Assembly (NCBI RefSeq): GCF_001403735.1
Contig: NZ_CXPG01000024.1
Location: 16 to 64,015, forward strand
DNA from: Jannaschia rubra
GTDB lineage: Bacteria; Pseudomonadota; Alphaproteobacteria; Rhodobacterales; Rhodobacteraceae
Reading direction: 5' to 3'
Length of the DNA: 64,000 nt
Part shown: positions 1 to 8,979 of the stretch, piece after piece
How the letters are laid out: every line of letters begins with the position of its first letter
How positions within the stretch are numbered: position 1 is the first letter of the stretch
Notes under the pieces: generated by a model
The model's database searches: none
Told to the model about the DNA's origin: nothing
The model's input: only the letters and a program-made list of their open reading frames with translations
Made by a program: the position numbers and the translations under genes

Positions 1-363
1 CGCGGATCGCCGATCACCGGCCTGTGCCACAGCGTCGACGATGCGGGCGAGGAACACTCGGCCGACCTCGAACTGGGTCTCGACGGCAAGCCCTATACGG
101 CCATCGGCTACATGAACGGTCTGGGTGCCGTCGTCACCGAACAGGCGGACGGCAGCTATTTCGGAACCCGGCCCGTGCTGACGCAGGAGCAGGCGCAGGA
201 TCCCGACTACCTGCAGCAGGCGACGCTTCCCCTCTCGTCCGAGACGCATTCCCCGGTCGACGTGGCGATCTACGCAAGCGGGCCTTGGGCGCATCTGTTC
301 GACGGCACCGTCGAGCAGAGCTATGTCTATCACGTGATGAAGCACGCCGTAGAGGCCGAATAA
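1..363 (+). CDS. Alkaline phosphatase, C-terminal part (cut by window edge)
   Basis: Reading from base 1 in frame gives the last 120 residues of an alkaline phosphatase. The segment DGKPYTAIGYMNG matches the family pattern near the end of the barrel. A later stretch, HSPVDVAIYASGPWAHLFDG followed by EQSYVYHVM, is the conserved C-terminal block in which the His of the 'H(S/T)' motif helps bind active-site zinc. The family hydrolyses phosphomonoesters in the periplasm to supply phosphate. The 5' end and signal peptide lie outside the window. A strong hairpin follows the stop codon. Confidence 0.9.
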   Translation, partial: RGSPITGLCHSVDDAGEEHSADLELGLDGKPYTAIGYMNGLGAVVTEQADGSYFGTRPVLTQEQAQDPDYLQQATLPLSSETHSPVDVAIYASGPWAHLFDGTVEQSYVYHVMKHAVEAE

Positions 364-372
364 GGCCAGAAA

Positions 373-398
373 AGGTGCCGGCCCCACGGCCGGCACCT
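373..398 (+). terminator. Terminator hairpin after alkaline phosphatase
   Basis: A perfect 11-bp stem (AGGTGCCGGCC / GGCCGGCACCT) with a CCAC loop starts ten bases after the phosphatase stop. There is no long T tract, as is common in GC-rich genomes, so termination is inferred from position and stem strength. Confidence 0.7.
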
Positions 399-920
399 GC
401 CGTCCTGCGCCGGATGACCGGATCGCGTGAGACACGGGGTCAGGGCAGGGCAGGGCCATCTCCGGCTGCGTCCCGGCCGCCGAAGGCACGCCCGGACGGC
501 GACAGGCGCCGTGCCGGAAGCTCCCTTCGTGCCACGACGAGGCCGCAAGACGGGTCCGCATGGGGGCGCCCGTCGGAGCATCGGCCACCCGCACCGGACC
601 GCTCGACCGGGTTCATGCCCCCTCACCCACGCCTCGAAGGACGCGCCGGCATGAGTGTGGACCCGGGTCCGTCATGGCAGCGCCGCCGCACGGGTCCGAC
701 CCGGTGACGGCAAGGATGTCGGGGATCGTCCGTCGCTCCATCGGTCGAGACGTGCCCGCGCCGCAGTTTCGGCGTCGCCGGATCGGCAGTTGGCCGACAC
801 GCAGAGACCCCCGCCCACCCCGCGCGGCGGTCGGCCCGCCGATGGCCCATCCCGGGCAAACCGGCCGCGTGGGCCATCCGCCCGCATCGCGCCCGACAGC
901 ACCGGGGGCGCCGATGGAAA
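399..920. other. Intergenic stretch without a recognisable gene
   Basis: The stretch between the two terminator hairpins is Pro/Arg/Gly-coding in every frame. That is the usual appearance of GC-rich noncoding DNA, and no ribosome-binding site precedes a convincing ORF. The adjacent genes converge here, so no promoter is expected. I see nothing further in it. Confidence 0.5.
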
Positions 921-944
921 GGGCCGCCGGTCCCCCGGCGGCCC
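921..944 (-). terminator. Terminator hairpin after dctP
   Basis: A 10-bp stem GGGCCGCCGG / CCGGCGGCCC with a four-base loop lies 34 bases beyond the dctP stop. On the minus strand it is followed by a short TTTCC run. It probably ends the dctQMP transcript. Confidence 0.65.
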
Positions 945-978
945 TCCCCTGCCCTGCCGCGGTCTCTTGCGGCCGAAG

Positions 979-2091
979 CTATTCCTTCGTCTCGCCCCGC
1001 ACTTCGGCGGCGCCGTTCACCACCGCGCTCTGGAGCGCGATGACGCGCGAATGGTAGGGATAGACCATCTCGGCGAAGTCCGCCTGCGAGTTGTAGACGC
1101 GGGCAAAGAACTCGTCGCCGTCGATATAGTCCTGCACGACCTCGTTCTGCGCTTCGATGAACAGGTCGTAGTACTCCTCGGGCGTGTCGAGCACGTTGAT
1201 CCCCTGTTCCTCGTAGTCGCGCACGGCCAGCGCGTTCTCGTGCAGGTTGGTGGCGTTCGTCATCGCCACATTGGCCAGCGCCGCCGTCTCGATGATCGCC
1301 TTCAGATCGTCCGGCAACCCCTCCCAGAGCGCGCCGTTGATCAGAAGCTCGCCCACGTCGGTCTGCTGGTGCAGGCCCTGGAGATAGTAGTATTCCCAGA
1401 TGTTGCTCAGGCCGAGGTTCTTGTCGTCCGCCGGTCCGATCCATTCGGCCGCATCGATGGTGCCGCGCTGCGCGGAGGGGACGATGTCGCCGCCCGGCAT
1501 CGCCACGGCGGGCACGCCCATCGCGTTGTAGGTCTGCCCCGCGATCCCCGGCGGGGCGCGATACTTGATGCTGCGGAACTCCTCCATGCTCTCGAACGGC
1601 CGCGAGAACCAGCCCAGCGGGTCCGGCCCCATCGGCTGCACGAGGAACGGCACGACGTCGAGGCCCATCACCTCCTGCACGAGTTCGGTATAAAGCTCCC
1701 GTCCCTCGCCGGCGTAATACCATGACATCAGCGAGGGCTGGTCCATCCCCGTGCTCGCCGGCACGTTGGAGAACAGCACGAAGGCCGAATGTTTCCCCGA
1801 CCAGTAGTGCGGCCAGGCATAGCCCGCGTCGATCACGCCGTTGCTGACCGCATCAAGGATCTCGAAGGCCGAGACCTCGGCCCCGTCCGGCAGCACCTCG
1901 ATCTGCAGACGGCCGCCGGACATGGCTTCGGCGCGTTCTGCGAAATCCTCGGTCAGCTTGAAATACAGGCTCGAATTGGGAACGGCGGTCTGGATGTTGA
2001 TGGTATGGGTCTCGTCCTGCGCGTGCAGCGCCCCAGCCGCGAAGACCGCGGCAATCCCGATGGCGCCCGCGCCCGTCAAAGTTCTCGTCAT
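979..2091 (-). CDS. dctP: TRAP transporter solute-binding protein (DctP family)
   Basis: This 370-residue periplasmic receptor has an N-terminal signal peptide, a hydrophobic run ending in GALHAQ. A DctP fold follows, with VLPDGAEVSAFEILDAVSNG and a central RAPPGIAGQTYNAMGVPAV; the Arg normally clamps the substrate carboxylate. The segment AAEWIGPADDKNLGL and its surroundings resemble the TakP/2-oxoacid-binding subgroup. It delivers an organic acid to the DctQM membrane pair encoded immediately upstream in the same direction. The substrate cannot be read from the sequence. The IclR regulator next door probably controls it. Confidence 0.9.
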   Translation of the reverse strand: MTRTLTGAGAIGIAAVFAAGALHAQDETHTINIQTAVPNSSLYFKLTEDFAERAEAMSGGRLQIEVLPDGAEVSAFEILDAVSNGVIDAGYAWPHYWSGKHSAFVLFSNVPASTGMDQPSLMSWYYAGEGRELYTELVQEVMGLDVVPFLVQPMGPDPLGWFSRPFESMEEFRSIKYRAPPGIAGQTYNAMGVPAVAMPGGDIVPSAQRGTIDAAEWIGPADDKNLGLSNIWEYYYLQGLHQQTDVGELLINGALWEGLPDDLKAIIETAALANVAMTNATNLHENALAVRDYEEQGINVLDTPEEYYDLFIEAQNEVVQDYIDGDEFFARVYNSQADFAEMVYPYHSRVIALQSAVVNGAAEVRGETKE

Positions 2092-2173
2092 CTGTTATCC
2101 TCCTCCTGTCGATTGCGATTGTCGGGCCGCCTGGTCCTTCGTGCCGTCGCGGCCCCCTGCCCTGCCCTCCTCC

Positions 2174-3493
2174 TCAATTCGCCAGCGCCCGCGGCAGCCA
2201 CAGCACCAGTTCCGGAAACGCCACCAGCAGCAGCACGACGAAAAGCTGCAGCGCGACGAACTGCGTCATGCCGACGTAGATGTCGCTCATCTTCCATTGC
2301 GGCACGACGCCCTTGAGGAAATAGGCCGACAGCGCCATCGGCGGCGTGAGCCACGATGTCTGGAGCGTGACCGCCACGAGGATGCTGAACCACAGCGGGT
2401 CATACCCCATTTCAACCATCGTCGGCAGGAAGATCGGCACGATCACCAGGACGATGGGGATCCATTCCAGCGGCGAGCCCAGCACGAAGACGATGCCCAG
2501 GATGATGAGCAGCATCACCGTGGGCGAGAACGGCAGCGCCAGCAGGAACTCGGTCAGGAGCCGCGCGCTGCCCAGCCGCGAGAAGACCGCCCCGAAGAAG
2601 TTGGCCGAGCCCAGAAGGAACATGATCATCGCCGACAGGACGAGCGTGCTGTAGACGCAGCGCTTGAACGCGGCCCAGCTCATCCGGCGATAGAGAAGCG
2701 CCAGCACCAGCGAGGCCAGCGCCCCGCTTGCCGCCGCATCCGTCGGCGTGGCGATGCCCGCGATGATGACGCCCAGCGTGAAGGTGATGACGACGATCAC
2801 CGGGATCACGCCGAAGAACAGCTCCCGGAACTTTTCGGCGGCCGTGGTCTCGCTGATTTCCGCGGCCGTCAGCGGCGGCCCCAGGTCCGGGTTCAGATAG
2901 CTGCGGACGAGCGTGTAGATGATGTAGACGGTCGACAGCATGAGGCCCGGAACGATGGCGGCCGTGAACAGGTCCGTCACCGGCACGCCCACCACGGGCC
3001 CCATCACGATCAGCAGGATGCTCGGCGGGATCAGTACGCCCAGCGTCCCCCCCGCCGCGATCGCGCCCGCCGACATGCGGATGTCGTAGCCCGAGTTCTG
3101 CATGATCGGCGCCGCCATCACGCCCAGCACCGTGACCGAGGCACCGACGATGCCGGTCGCGGCGGCAAAGACCGTCGCCACCAGCAGCACGACCAGAAAG
3201 AGAGATCCCCGCACCCGCCCCAGCAACAGCCGCAGCGCCTTGAACATGCGCTCCATCAGGCCGGACTGCTCCAGGATGAACCCCATGAACAGAAACAGCG
3301 GAACGGCCGCCAGCGTCGTGTTCCGCATCAGCGCGAAGAACTGGAACTGCATCAGCGAGACGACGCGCTCGCCCATGCCGAACCAGCCGAACACCAGCGC
3401 GATGAAGATGAAGGTGAAGGCCATCGGGTATCCGGTCAGGATGCCGACGAAGGCGAGGCCGAGGGCGACCAGACCGAGGACCGCGTCGCTCAT
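2174..3493 (-). CDS. dctM: TRAP transporter large permease subunit (DctM family)
   Basis: A 439-residue integral membrane protein, typical DctM length. The start at 3493 (MSDAVLGLVALGLAFVGIL) overlaps the dctQ stop as ATGA; the open frame further upstream only reads through dctQ. Repeated hydrophobic segments occur throughout. GTLGVLIPPSILLIVMGPVVGVP and ATPTDAAASGAL are the conserved DctM motifs of the sodium-coupled translocation path. It forms the transport channel together with DctQ and is fed by DctP. Confidence 0.92.
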   Translation of the reverse strand: MSDAVLGLVALGLAFVGILTGYPMAFTFIFIALVFGWFGMGERVVSLMQFQFFALMRNTTLAAVPLFLFMGFILEQSGLMERMFKALRLLLGRVRGSLFLVVLLVATVFAAATGIVGASVTVLGVMAAPIMQNSGYDIRMSAGAIAAGGTLGVLIPPSILLIVMGPVVGVPVTDLFTAAIVPGLMLSTVYIIYTLVRSYLNPDLGPPLTAAEISETTAAEKFRELFFGVIPVIVVITFTLGVIIAGIATPTDAAASGALASLVLALLYRRMSWAAFKRCVYSTLVLSAMIMFLLGSANFFGAVFSRLGSARLLTEFLLALPFSPTVMLLIILGIVFVLGSPLEWIPIVLVIVPIFLPTMVEMGYDPLWFSILVAVTLQTSWLTPPMALSAYFLKGVVPQWKMSDIYVGMTQFVALQLFVVLLLVAFPELVLWLPRALAN

Positions 3494-4047
3494 GGGTGCC
3501 CGTCCTCGTCGCGGAAGCGCCGGTTGGACGCGATGCTGTAGTAGCTCTTGAGCAGTTCCGAGATGCCCTGGATGAACAGAAGCGCGCCCGTCAGCGGCAT
3601 CACCGACTTGAGCGGATAGATGATCGGCATCATCGGGCTCGTGGGGATGCGCTCGCCCTGCTGCCACGACGTCGCGGCATATTCGAACGTCGCCACGGTG
3701 AAGAAATACATCGCCGGAAAGAACAAGAACAGCGTGAACGCCCCGTCGATGATGCCCTGCCACCGCGGCGACAGGATGTTGAACAGGAAATCCGCCCGCA
3801 CGTGGCTGTCGAGCCCGAGCGTATAGGCCGCGCCCAGCATGAACAGCGCCCCGTAGAGCATGAAGGTCGCGTCATAGGCCCACATCGTCGGACTGTTGAA
3901 CACGAACCGCGCGATCACCTCGTAGACCAGCGCGCCCACCATCGGCACGATGAGCCAGGCCGCGGCCTTGCCGACGATCATCCCCGGAATATCGAGGATC
4001 CGCGTTGCACGTCGCAATCGGCGCTCGTGCGCCTCGCTCATGGACAT
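3490..4047 (-). CDS. dctQ: TRAP transporter small permease subunit (DctQ family)
   Basis: A 185-residue protein with four predicted membrane helices, for example AAAWLIVPMVGALVYEVIARF, FMLYGALFMLGAAYTLG and GAFTLFLFFPAMYFF. The pattern LDSHVRADFL is the DctQ signature between helices two and three. The start at 4047 follows GGAGGAG at a six-base spacing. Its stop overlaps the dctM start (ATGA), so the two are translationally coupled. Gene order is dctQ-dctM-dctP on the minus strand. Confidence 0.92.
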   Translation of the reverse strand: MSMSEAHERRLRRATRILDIPGMIVGKAAAWLIVPMVGALVYEVIARFVFNSPTMWAYDATFMLYGALFMLGAAYTLGLDSHVRADFLFNILSPRWQGIIDGAFTLFLFFPAMYFFTVATFEYAATSWQQGERIPTSPMMPIIYPLKSVMPLTGALLFIQGISELLKSYYSIASNRRFRDEDGHP

Positions 4048-4159
4048 CCGCGGCTCCTCCCTGATCCGCGTGACGCGGGGCAAGGCGGCCCCTACCCGGC
4101 CCCCGCTCCGCTCTCCCGTTTCGGAAAAAACGAGACTTCCAGGCTCATTGAGCAGAGAT

Positions 4160-4175
4160 TTGCAACGATTCGCAA
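4160..4175. promoter_or_regulatory. Possible IclR operator upstream of dctQ
   Basis: The 183-base gap between the IclR stop and the dctQ start is much less GC-rich than its surroundings. It contains a small interrupted inverted repeat (TTGC, eight bases, GCAA). IclR proteins usually bind short palindromes near their target promoters, so this is a candidate operator. The arms are only four bases, so the call is weak. Confidence 0.25.
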
Positions 4176-4230
4176 TGTTTTTCGCGCAGGACCGAATCGG
4201 GGGCGGGCGATTCCCCCGCGCGGGCGGCGA

Positions 4231-5001
4231 TCAGTCCGCGACGATCAGCCGGGACAATTCGGCCGAAGCCGCCCGCATCTGCGGCACGAAGGCCAGGGCC
4301 CGGTCGAGGTCGAACCGCTGCGTCGGCGCATGGAACGACAGCGTGCTCATCAGCCGCCCGTTGGTCTCCAGCACGGGCACGGCCAGCGCCACCATCCCGC
4401 CGATGAACTCCTCCGCATCGGTCGCATGCCCCCGCTTGCGGATGTCGCGCAATTCGGCCCGCAGCCGCTGTGGTTCCGTGATCGTGGCGGGCGTATGCGC
4501 CTCCAGGTCGGCCGCCGCCAGATAGCGCTCCAGATGCCGTTCGGTCAGGGTGCTGAGATACATCTTGCCGCTGGCGGTGCAGTGGAACGGAACCTGCGTG
4601 CCGATGGGCAGCTGGATCCGCAGCGGCCATTCCGTCTCGACCCGTTCGAGATAGGTCATCGCCGTCCGGTCGGGCAGCGCGATGTTGCAGGTCTCGCCGA
4701 TCTCGCCGGCCAGCCGGGTCAGGATGGCGATGCGCGCCGTCCGCACCCGCAGCGACGACAGGATGCCGCCCGCGATCTCCCGCATCCGGCGGCCGGGGGT
4801 ATAGCTTCGCCCGTCTATGTCGCGCTGCAGGAATCCGGCCTCCTCCAGCGTCGCGAACAGGCGGTGGATCGTCGGCTTGGGCAGGCCCAGACCCTCGTTC
4901 ACTTCCGTCGGCGTCACCGGCACCCCGGCCCGCGCGACCCCCTCCAGGACCAGCAGCAAGCGCAGACTGGGAAGCGATGTGGCTTGATCGGCATCGGTCA
5001 C
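4231..5001 (-). CDS. IclR-family transcriptional regulator
   Basis: A 256-residue regulator with the usual two parts. The N-terminal winged helix runs to about residue 70 and includes LGLPKPTIHRLFATLEEAGF. A C-terminal IclR effector domain contains LERVETEWPLRIQLPIGTQV, FHCTASGKMYLS and AVPVLETNGRLMSTLSF. I chose the GTG at 5001 because GAGGGGAG lies seven bases before it; another GTG at 5028 has no such site. It lies between the TRAP operon, same strand, and the divergent GMC oxidoreductase, so it probably controls both. The effector is presumably the transported acid or a breakdown product (inference). Confidence 0.9.
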   Translation of the reverse strand: MTDADQATSLPSLRLLLVLEGVARAGVPVTPTEVNEGLGLPKPTIHRLFATLEEAGFLQRDIDGRSYTPGRRMREIAGGILSSLRVRTARIAILTRLAGEIGETCNIALPDRTAMTYLERVETEWPLRIQLPIGTQVPFHCTASGKMYLSTLTERHLERYLAAADLEAHTPATITEPQRLRAELRDIRKRGHATDAEEFIGGMVALAVPVLETNGRLMSTLSFHAPTQRFDLDRALAFVPQMRAASAELSRLIVAD

Positions 5002-5151
5002 GGCGCGGCTCCCCTCTGGCGACGGCACTTCAGACCACGAAACGGCGGCATCCGGAAGGCTGCCCCAAGACGCTCGCAGTAATTGAAACTTGCGGTCTCA
5101 TTTATCGACATGCTACGGCTTCTTCAGGCATTCCGTCCAGAGGAGACCGGC

Positions 5152-6789
5152 ATGGACAGCCTGACGGCCGATTACGTCATCGTTGGCGCGGGCTCCGCCG
5201 GCTGCGTGCTGGCGAACCGCCTCAGCGCGGACCCCGCGATCCGGGTCATCCTGCTCGAAGCGGGGGGGCGCGACTGGAACCCGTGGATCCACATCCCGGT
5301 CGGCTACTTCAAGACGATGAACAACCCCTCCGTCGACTGGTGCTACACGACGGAGCCTGACCCCGGCCTGAACGGCCGCCGGCTCGGCTGGCCGCGCGGC
5401 AAGGTGCTGGGCGGCTCCTCGTCGCTCAACGGGCTGCTCTACGTGCGCGGGCAGCCGCAGGATTACGACCGCTGGCGGCAGATGGGCAACGCCGGCTGGG
5501 GCTGGGACGACGTCCTGCCGCTGTTCAAGCGCGCCGAGGGGCAGGAACGCGGCGCCGACGCCTACCACGGCGCCGACGGGCCGCTGCATGTCTCGAACAT
5601 GCGCCTGTCGCGGCCGATCTGCGACGCCTGGGTCGCCGCGGCCCAGAATGCGGGCTTCCCCTTCAACCCCGACTACAACGGCGCGGCGCAGGAAGGGGTG
5701 GGCTACTTCCAGCTCACCGCGCGCAAGGGCCGGCGGTGCAGCGCGGCCGTGGCCTATCTGAACCCGGTGCGTCGGCGGCCGAACCTGCGCATCGTGACCC
5801 ACGCGCAGGCCGCGCGCATCGTCGTGCGGGACGGCCGCGCCACCGGCGTCGCCTTCCGCGACCGGAGCGGCACCGAAAGGACCGCCGACGCCCGCGCCGA
5901 GGTCATCCTCTCGGCCGGTGCCATCGGCTCGCCGCAGCTTTTGATGCTGTCGGGCATCGGCGAGGCGGCGCATCTGCGCGACCACGGCATCGACATCGCC
6001 GCCGACCTGCCCGGCGTGGGCCGCAACCTGCAGGATCACCTGCAGGCGCGCCTTGTCTACAAGTGCAACGAAAAGACGCTCAACGACGAGGTTCGCAGCC
6101 TGATGAACCAGGCCGGCATCGCGCTCCGATACGCGATGTTCCGGTCCGGCCCGATGACCATGGCCGCCAGCCTCGCCACCGGCTTCCTTCGCACCTCCGA
6201 CCGCGTCGACACGCCCGACATCCAGTTCCACGTCCAGCCCTGGTCCGCCGACAGCCCCGGCGAAGGCGTGCACCCGTTTTCCGCCTTCACCACCTCGGTC
6301 TGCCAGCTCCGCCCCGAAAGCCGGGGCGAGATCCGGCTGAAGTCGTCCGATCCGGCGGCCTATCCCGCCATCCATCCCAACTATCTCGCCACGGAAACCG
6401 ACCAACGAACCATGGTCGAAGGCATCAAGATCGCGCGCCGGATCGCCGCCGAACCGCCGCTCGCCGGCAGGATCACGACCGAGTTCCGACCCGGCCCCGC
6501 CGCGCAGGACGACGCGGCGCTGCTCGACTGGGCGCGCAACTCGGCCACCACGATCTACCACCCCACCGGGACGTGCCGGATGGGTGCCGACCGCCAGGCG
6601 GTCGTCGATGCCCGGCTGCGCGTCCACGGCATCGCGGGCCTGCGCGTGGCGGACTGCTCGATCATGCCCGAAATCGTCTCGGGCAACACCAATGCCCCGG
6701 CCATCATGATCGGCGAAAAGGCGAGCGACCTGATCCTGGCCGACCGCCGCGCCCCCTCCCCTGCCCCGCAGGCCGCGGGCGCCCGCTGA
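5152..6789 (+). CDS. GMC-family FAD-dependent oxidoreductase (choline dehydrogenase-like)
   Basis: A 545-residue flavoenzyme. The dinucleotide-binding motif VGAGSAGCVLANRLS lies near the N terminus. GMC signature 1 (GWPRGKVLGGSSSLNGLLY) and signature 2 (GAIGSPQLLMLSGIG) follow. The C-terminal block has HPTGTCRMG with the catalytic His, and VSGNTNAPAIMIGEKA with the conserved Asn. The start at 5152 has AGGAGA five bases upstream. The family oxidises alcohols, including choline, polyethylene glycol and alkanols. The specific substrate is unknown, but the divergent IclR/TRAP system suggests a linked uptake-oxidation pathway. The 150-base gap to iclR must hold the divergent promoters. Confidence 0.9.
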   Translation: MDSLTADYVIVGAGSAGCVLANRLSADPAIRVILLEAGGRDWNPWIHIPVGYFKTMNNPSVDWCYTTEPDPGLNGRRLGWPRGKVLGGSSSLNGLLYVRGQPQDYDRWRQMGNAGWGWDDVLPLFKRAEGQERGADAYHGADGPLHVSNMRLSRPICDAWVAAAQNAGFPFNPDYNGAAQEGVGYFQLTARKGRRCSAAVAYLNPVRRRPNLRIVTHAQAARIVVRDGRATGVAFRDRSGTERTADARAEVILSAGAIGSPQLLMLSGIGEAAHLRDHGIDIAADLPGVGRNLQDHLQARLVYKCNEKTLNDEVRSLMNQAGIALRYAMFRSGPMTMAASLATGFLRTSDRVDTPDIQFHVQPWSADSPGEGVHPFSAFTTSVCQLRPESRGEIRLKSSDPAAYPAIHPNYLATETDQRTMVEGIKIARRIAAEPPLAGRITTEFRPGPAAQDDAALLDWARNSATTIYHPTGTCRMGADRQAVVDARLRVHGIAGLRVADCSIMPEIVSGNTNAPAIMIGEKASDLILADRRAPSPAPQAAGAR

Positions 6790-6810
6790 TGCCGCGCCCG
6801 CCTGCGCCGC

Positions 6811-7704
6811 TCAGGCGATGCCCGCGCCGCCCGTGACGCCGTAGACCTCGCCCGTGATGTAGCTGCCCTCCTGCGACGCCAGCAGAACGTAGACCGGCGC
6901 CAGTTCCACCGGCTGCCCCGGACGGCCGAAGGTGCTCCACCCGCCGAACTTCTCGACCTTTTCCTGCGGCGATCCGCCGCTGGGATTGAGGGGCGACCAG
7001 ATCGGGCCGGGTGCGACCGCGTTGACGCGGATGCCCTTCTCGATCAACTCCGAGGACAGCCCCTTGGTGAAGGCGACGATGCCGGCCTTGGTCGCGGCGT
7101 AATGCAGGATCGACGCCGAGGGATCATAGGCCTGGGTCGAGGCCGTCGTGACGATCGACCCCCCGGCGGGCATGATCTTCGCCGCCTCCTGCGTCATCCA
7201 GAACAGCGCGTAAAGGTTCGTCCGCATCGTCGTGTCGAAGTCGTCGCTGGTCAGTTTCTCGAACGATTCAAAGAACTTCTGATGCCCCGCATTGACGATC
7301 AGGATGTCGAGCCCGCCCAGCTCCTCCGCCGCACGCCCGGGCAGGTCGCGGGCATCGCTCTCCTCGCTCACGTCGCCGGGCAGCGAGATGCCCTTGCGCC
7401 CCGCCTTCTCGATCAGGGCAATCACCTCGTCGGCGTCGGGCTGCTCCTCGGGCAGATGGGAGATGGCGACATCCGCCCCCTCGCCCGCGAAGGCGATGGC
7501 GACCGCGCGCCCGATGCCGGAATCCCCTCCTGTTATCAATGCCTTGCGCCCGGAAAGCTTACCCGAGCCCTCATAGCTGTCCTCGCCGTGATCCGCCGGC
7601 GGCTCGAGCTTCTTGGCCAGCCCCGGCGCGGGTTGGGGCTGCTTGGGGAACGGGGGTTCAGGATACTGCTGTCGCGGGTCCTGCATCTTGTAACGGTCGG
7701 CCAT
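6811..7704 (-). CDS. SDR-family oxidoreductase (general-stress type, YghA/Gsp39-like)
   Basis: A 297-residue short-chain dehydrogenase. An unstructured N-terminal arm rich in Pro and Gln (DPRQQYPEPPFPKQPQP) is typical of the YghA/Gsp39 branch. The Rossmann motif TGGDSGIGRAVAIAF, the strand motif NAGH, the catalytic Ser in SIVTTASTQAY and the YAATK Tyr-Lys pair are all present, so the enzyme should be active with NAD(P)H. The start at 7704 has GGGAGGA five bases upstream. It converges on the GMC gene with only 21 bases between them. The substrate is unknown; relatives are induced by stress. Confidence 0.9.
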   Translation of the reverse strand: MADRYKMQDPRQQYPEPPFPKQPQPAPGLAKKLEPPADHGEDSYEGSGKLSGRKALITGGDSGIGRAVAIAFAGEGADVAISHLPEEQPDADEVIALIEKAGRKGISLPGDVSEESDARDLPGRAAEELGGLDILIVNAGHQKFFESFEKLTSDDFDTTMRTNLYALFWMTQEAAKIMPAGGSIVTTASTQAYDPSASILHYAATKAGIVAFTKGLSSELIEKGIRVNAVAPGPIWSPLNPSGGSPQEKVEKFGGWSTFGRPGQPVELAPVYVLLASQEGSYITGEVYGVTGGAGIA

Positions 7705-7855
7705 GGGTTCCTCCCTGGGCTGTTCAGCGCGGCGATCCCTCAACGACCCGACGCGCGTCCTTGTTCACGGCCCGACGAAGGTTTCACGTCGCAGGGCCGA
7801 GCCCCCTGCCCGCCCGGCACTCCGCGGCCTGGCGCGACCCGTAGCCGGAGCGGCG

Positions 7856-7873
7856 ATTTCCCCGCGGGGAAAT
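7856..7873. repeat. Putative parS palindrome, copy 1
   Basis: A perfect 18-base palindrome with core TTTCCCCGCGGGGAAA. It lies directly at the end of parB and shares its last base with the parB stop codon. Four exact cores occur in about 2.5 kb around parAB, so this is the best candidate for the ParB binding site. The function is inferred. Confidence 0.75.
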
Positions 7874-8979
7874 CAACGCTCCAACTCGCGGAAGAACGCC
7901 TCGATCGCCGCTTGCAGGCGGTCCTGCGGCACGTTCGAGAAATCCATCCGTGCCCGGATCTCGACCTTGCCGTCGGCCGCCGTGCAGCGCGCACCCGGCC
8001 CCACCGGCACCGACAGCGACACCCGCCCCCGCCGCGCCGCCTTGGGTGCCCCGCGCGGCTTGGGCGCGGCGGTGAACCCCTCCACGGCGGCGCGCAGGAT
8101 CGCCCCTTCGGTCGCCGCGTCACGGTTCGGGGCGGCGCTCAGGTCGCCCAGAAGGCGGTTCATGGCGTCGATGTCGCCCTCGATCAGATCGGCAAGCTTC
8201 AGGCCGAGCGCGCGGGGAAGCGCCTCCGGATGCTCGATCGCCTTGCCCATCCGGCGCAGCAGCAGCGCGAAGCGCCGCACGTAGGACCGCTTCTGCGCCG
8301 AGGTCGAGGCGTAGAGACGGTTCACCGCCTCGTCCACGTCGGCGCAACCATCGACATGGTCGTCGGCGTAGGCGATGGCGAGCGCGGCCATTTCGGCGAA
8401 GGAGATATCCTTGCGGACCAGATTCTCGTCCACCATCCGCCGGTAGAGCGCGCCCTCCCCCTCGCCGTCGGTCAGCAGCGCCGCCGGGATGCGCGCCCAC
8501 CGCGGGTCGCCCGTCTCCTCCAGCAGCGCCTTGTAGGCCGCGAGCCGGCGAAAGCCTTCGATCAGGTCGTGCCCGCCCCCGGGTCGCGGCGCGACGCGGA
8601 TCGGATTCGACAGGCCGATGGCCAGCAGCGAGGTCTTGAGGTCGTCGAGGTCCGGATCGCCCCGCGTCGAGCGGTCGCGCACCAGCCGGTGCACGTTCAC
8701 CTCCTCGACCGGCACGCGGTCCACCACCAGCCCCTCGCGCTTGAGGCGGACGAACTCATGCGCTAGCGCGTCGTTCTCGGCCCGGATGTCGGCTTCGACC
8801 TGCTTGCGATGGCGCAGCGCATCGCCCGTCTCGCCGATGGCGGCGGCCATCGGGCCGCGGCGGCGGGGGAACATGGCCTTGGATTCATATTCGGCGGGCA
8901 GGTCGTCTTTCCCCGCGGGGAAATCCGCCGCCGGTTCCTCGGGCAGATCGACGTCGAAGACGCGGCGCTTGCGGCTCAT
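7873..8979 (-). CDS. parB: Plasmid partition protein ParB/RepB-like
   Basis: A 368-residue ParB-type DNA-binding protein. The ParB/Srx-like domain spans roughly residues 95-200. It holds LKTSLLAIGLSNPIRV, then LIEGFRRLAAYKAL (box I, GFRR instead of the commoner GERR), then ENLVRKDISFAEMAALA (box II). A helix-turn-helix segment around ASTSAQKRSYVRRFALLLRR follows. It should load on the parS palindromes and stimulate ParA ATPase. It overlaps parA by four bases (ATGA). One palindrome copy is embedded in its own N-terminal coding region, where it is translated as FPAGK. No repC follows. Confidence 0.88.
   Translation of the reverse strand: MSRKRRVFDVDLPEEPAADFPAGKDDLPAEYESKAMFPRRRGPMAAAIGETGDALRHRKQVEADIRAENDALAHEFVRLKREGLVVDRVPVEEVNVHRLVRDRSTRGDPDLDDLKTSLLAIGLSNPIRVAPRPGGGHDLIEGFRRLAAYKALLEETGDPRWARIPAALLTDGEGEGALYRRMVDENLVRKDISFAEMAALAIAYADDHVDGCADVDEAVNRLYASTSAQKRSYVRRFALLLRRMGKAIEHPEALPRALGLKLADLIEGDIDAMNRLLGDLSAAPNRDAATEGAILRAAVEGFTAAPKPRGAPKAARRGRVSLSVPVGPGARCTAADGKVEIRARMDFSNVPQDRLQAAIEAFFRELER
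8908..8923. repeat. Putative parS palindrome inside parB, copy 2
   Basis: An exact copy of TTTCCCCGCGGGGAAA inside the parB coding region. It reads in frame as Phe-Pro-Ala-Gly-Lys in the low-complexity N-terminal arm, ahead of the conserved domain, where an insertion would be tolerated. Confidence 0.75.

Noticed and set aside
24-707. 227-codon plus-strand frame at the left edge
   Set aside because: It is out of frame with the clear alkaline phosphatase end and is Arg-rich throughout.
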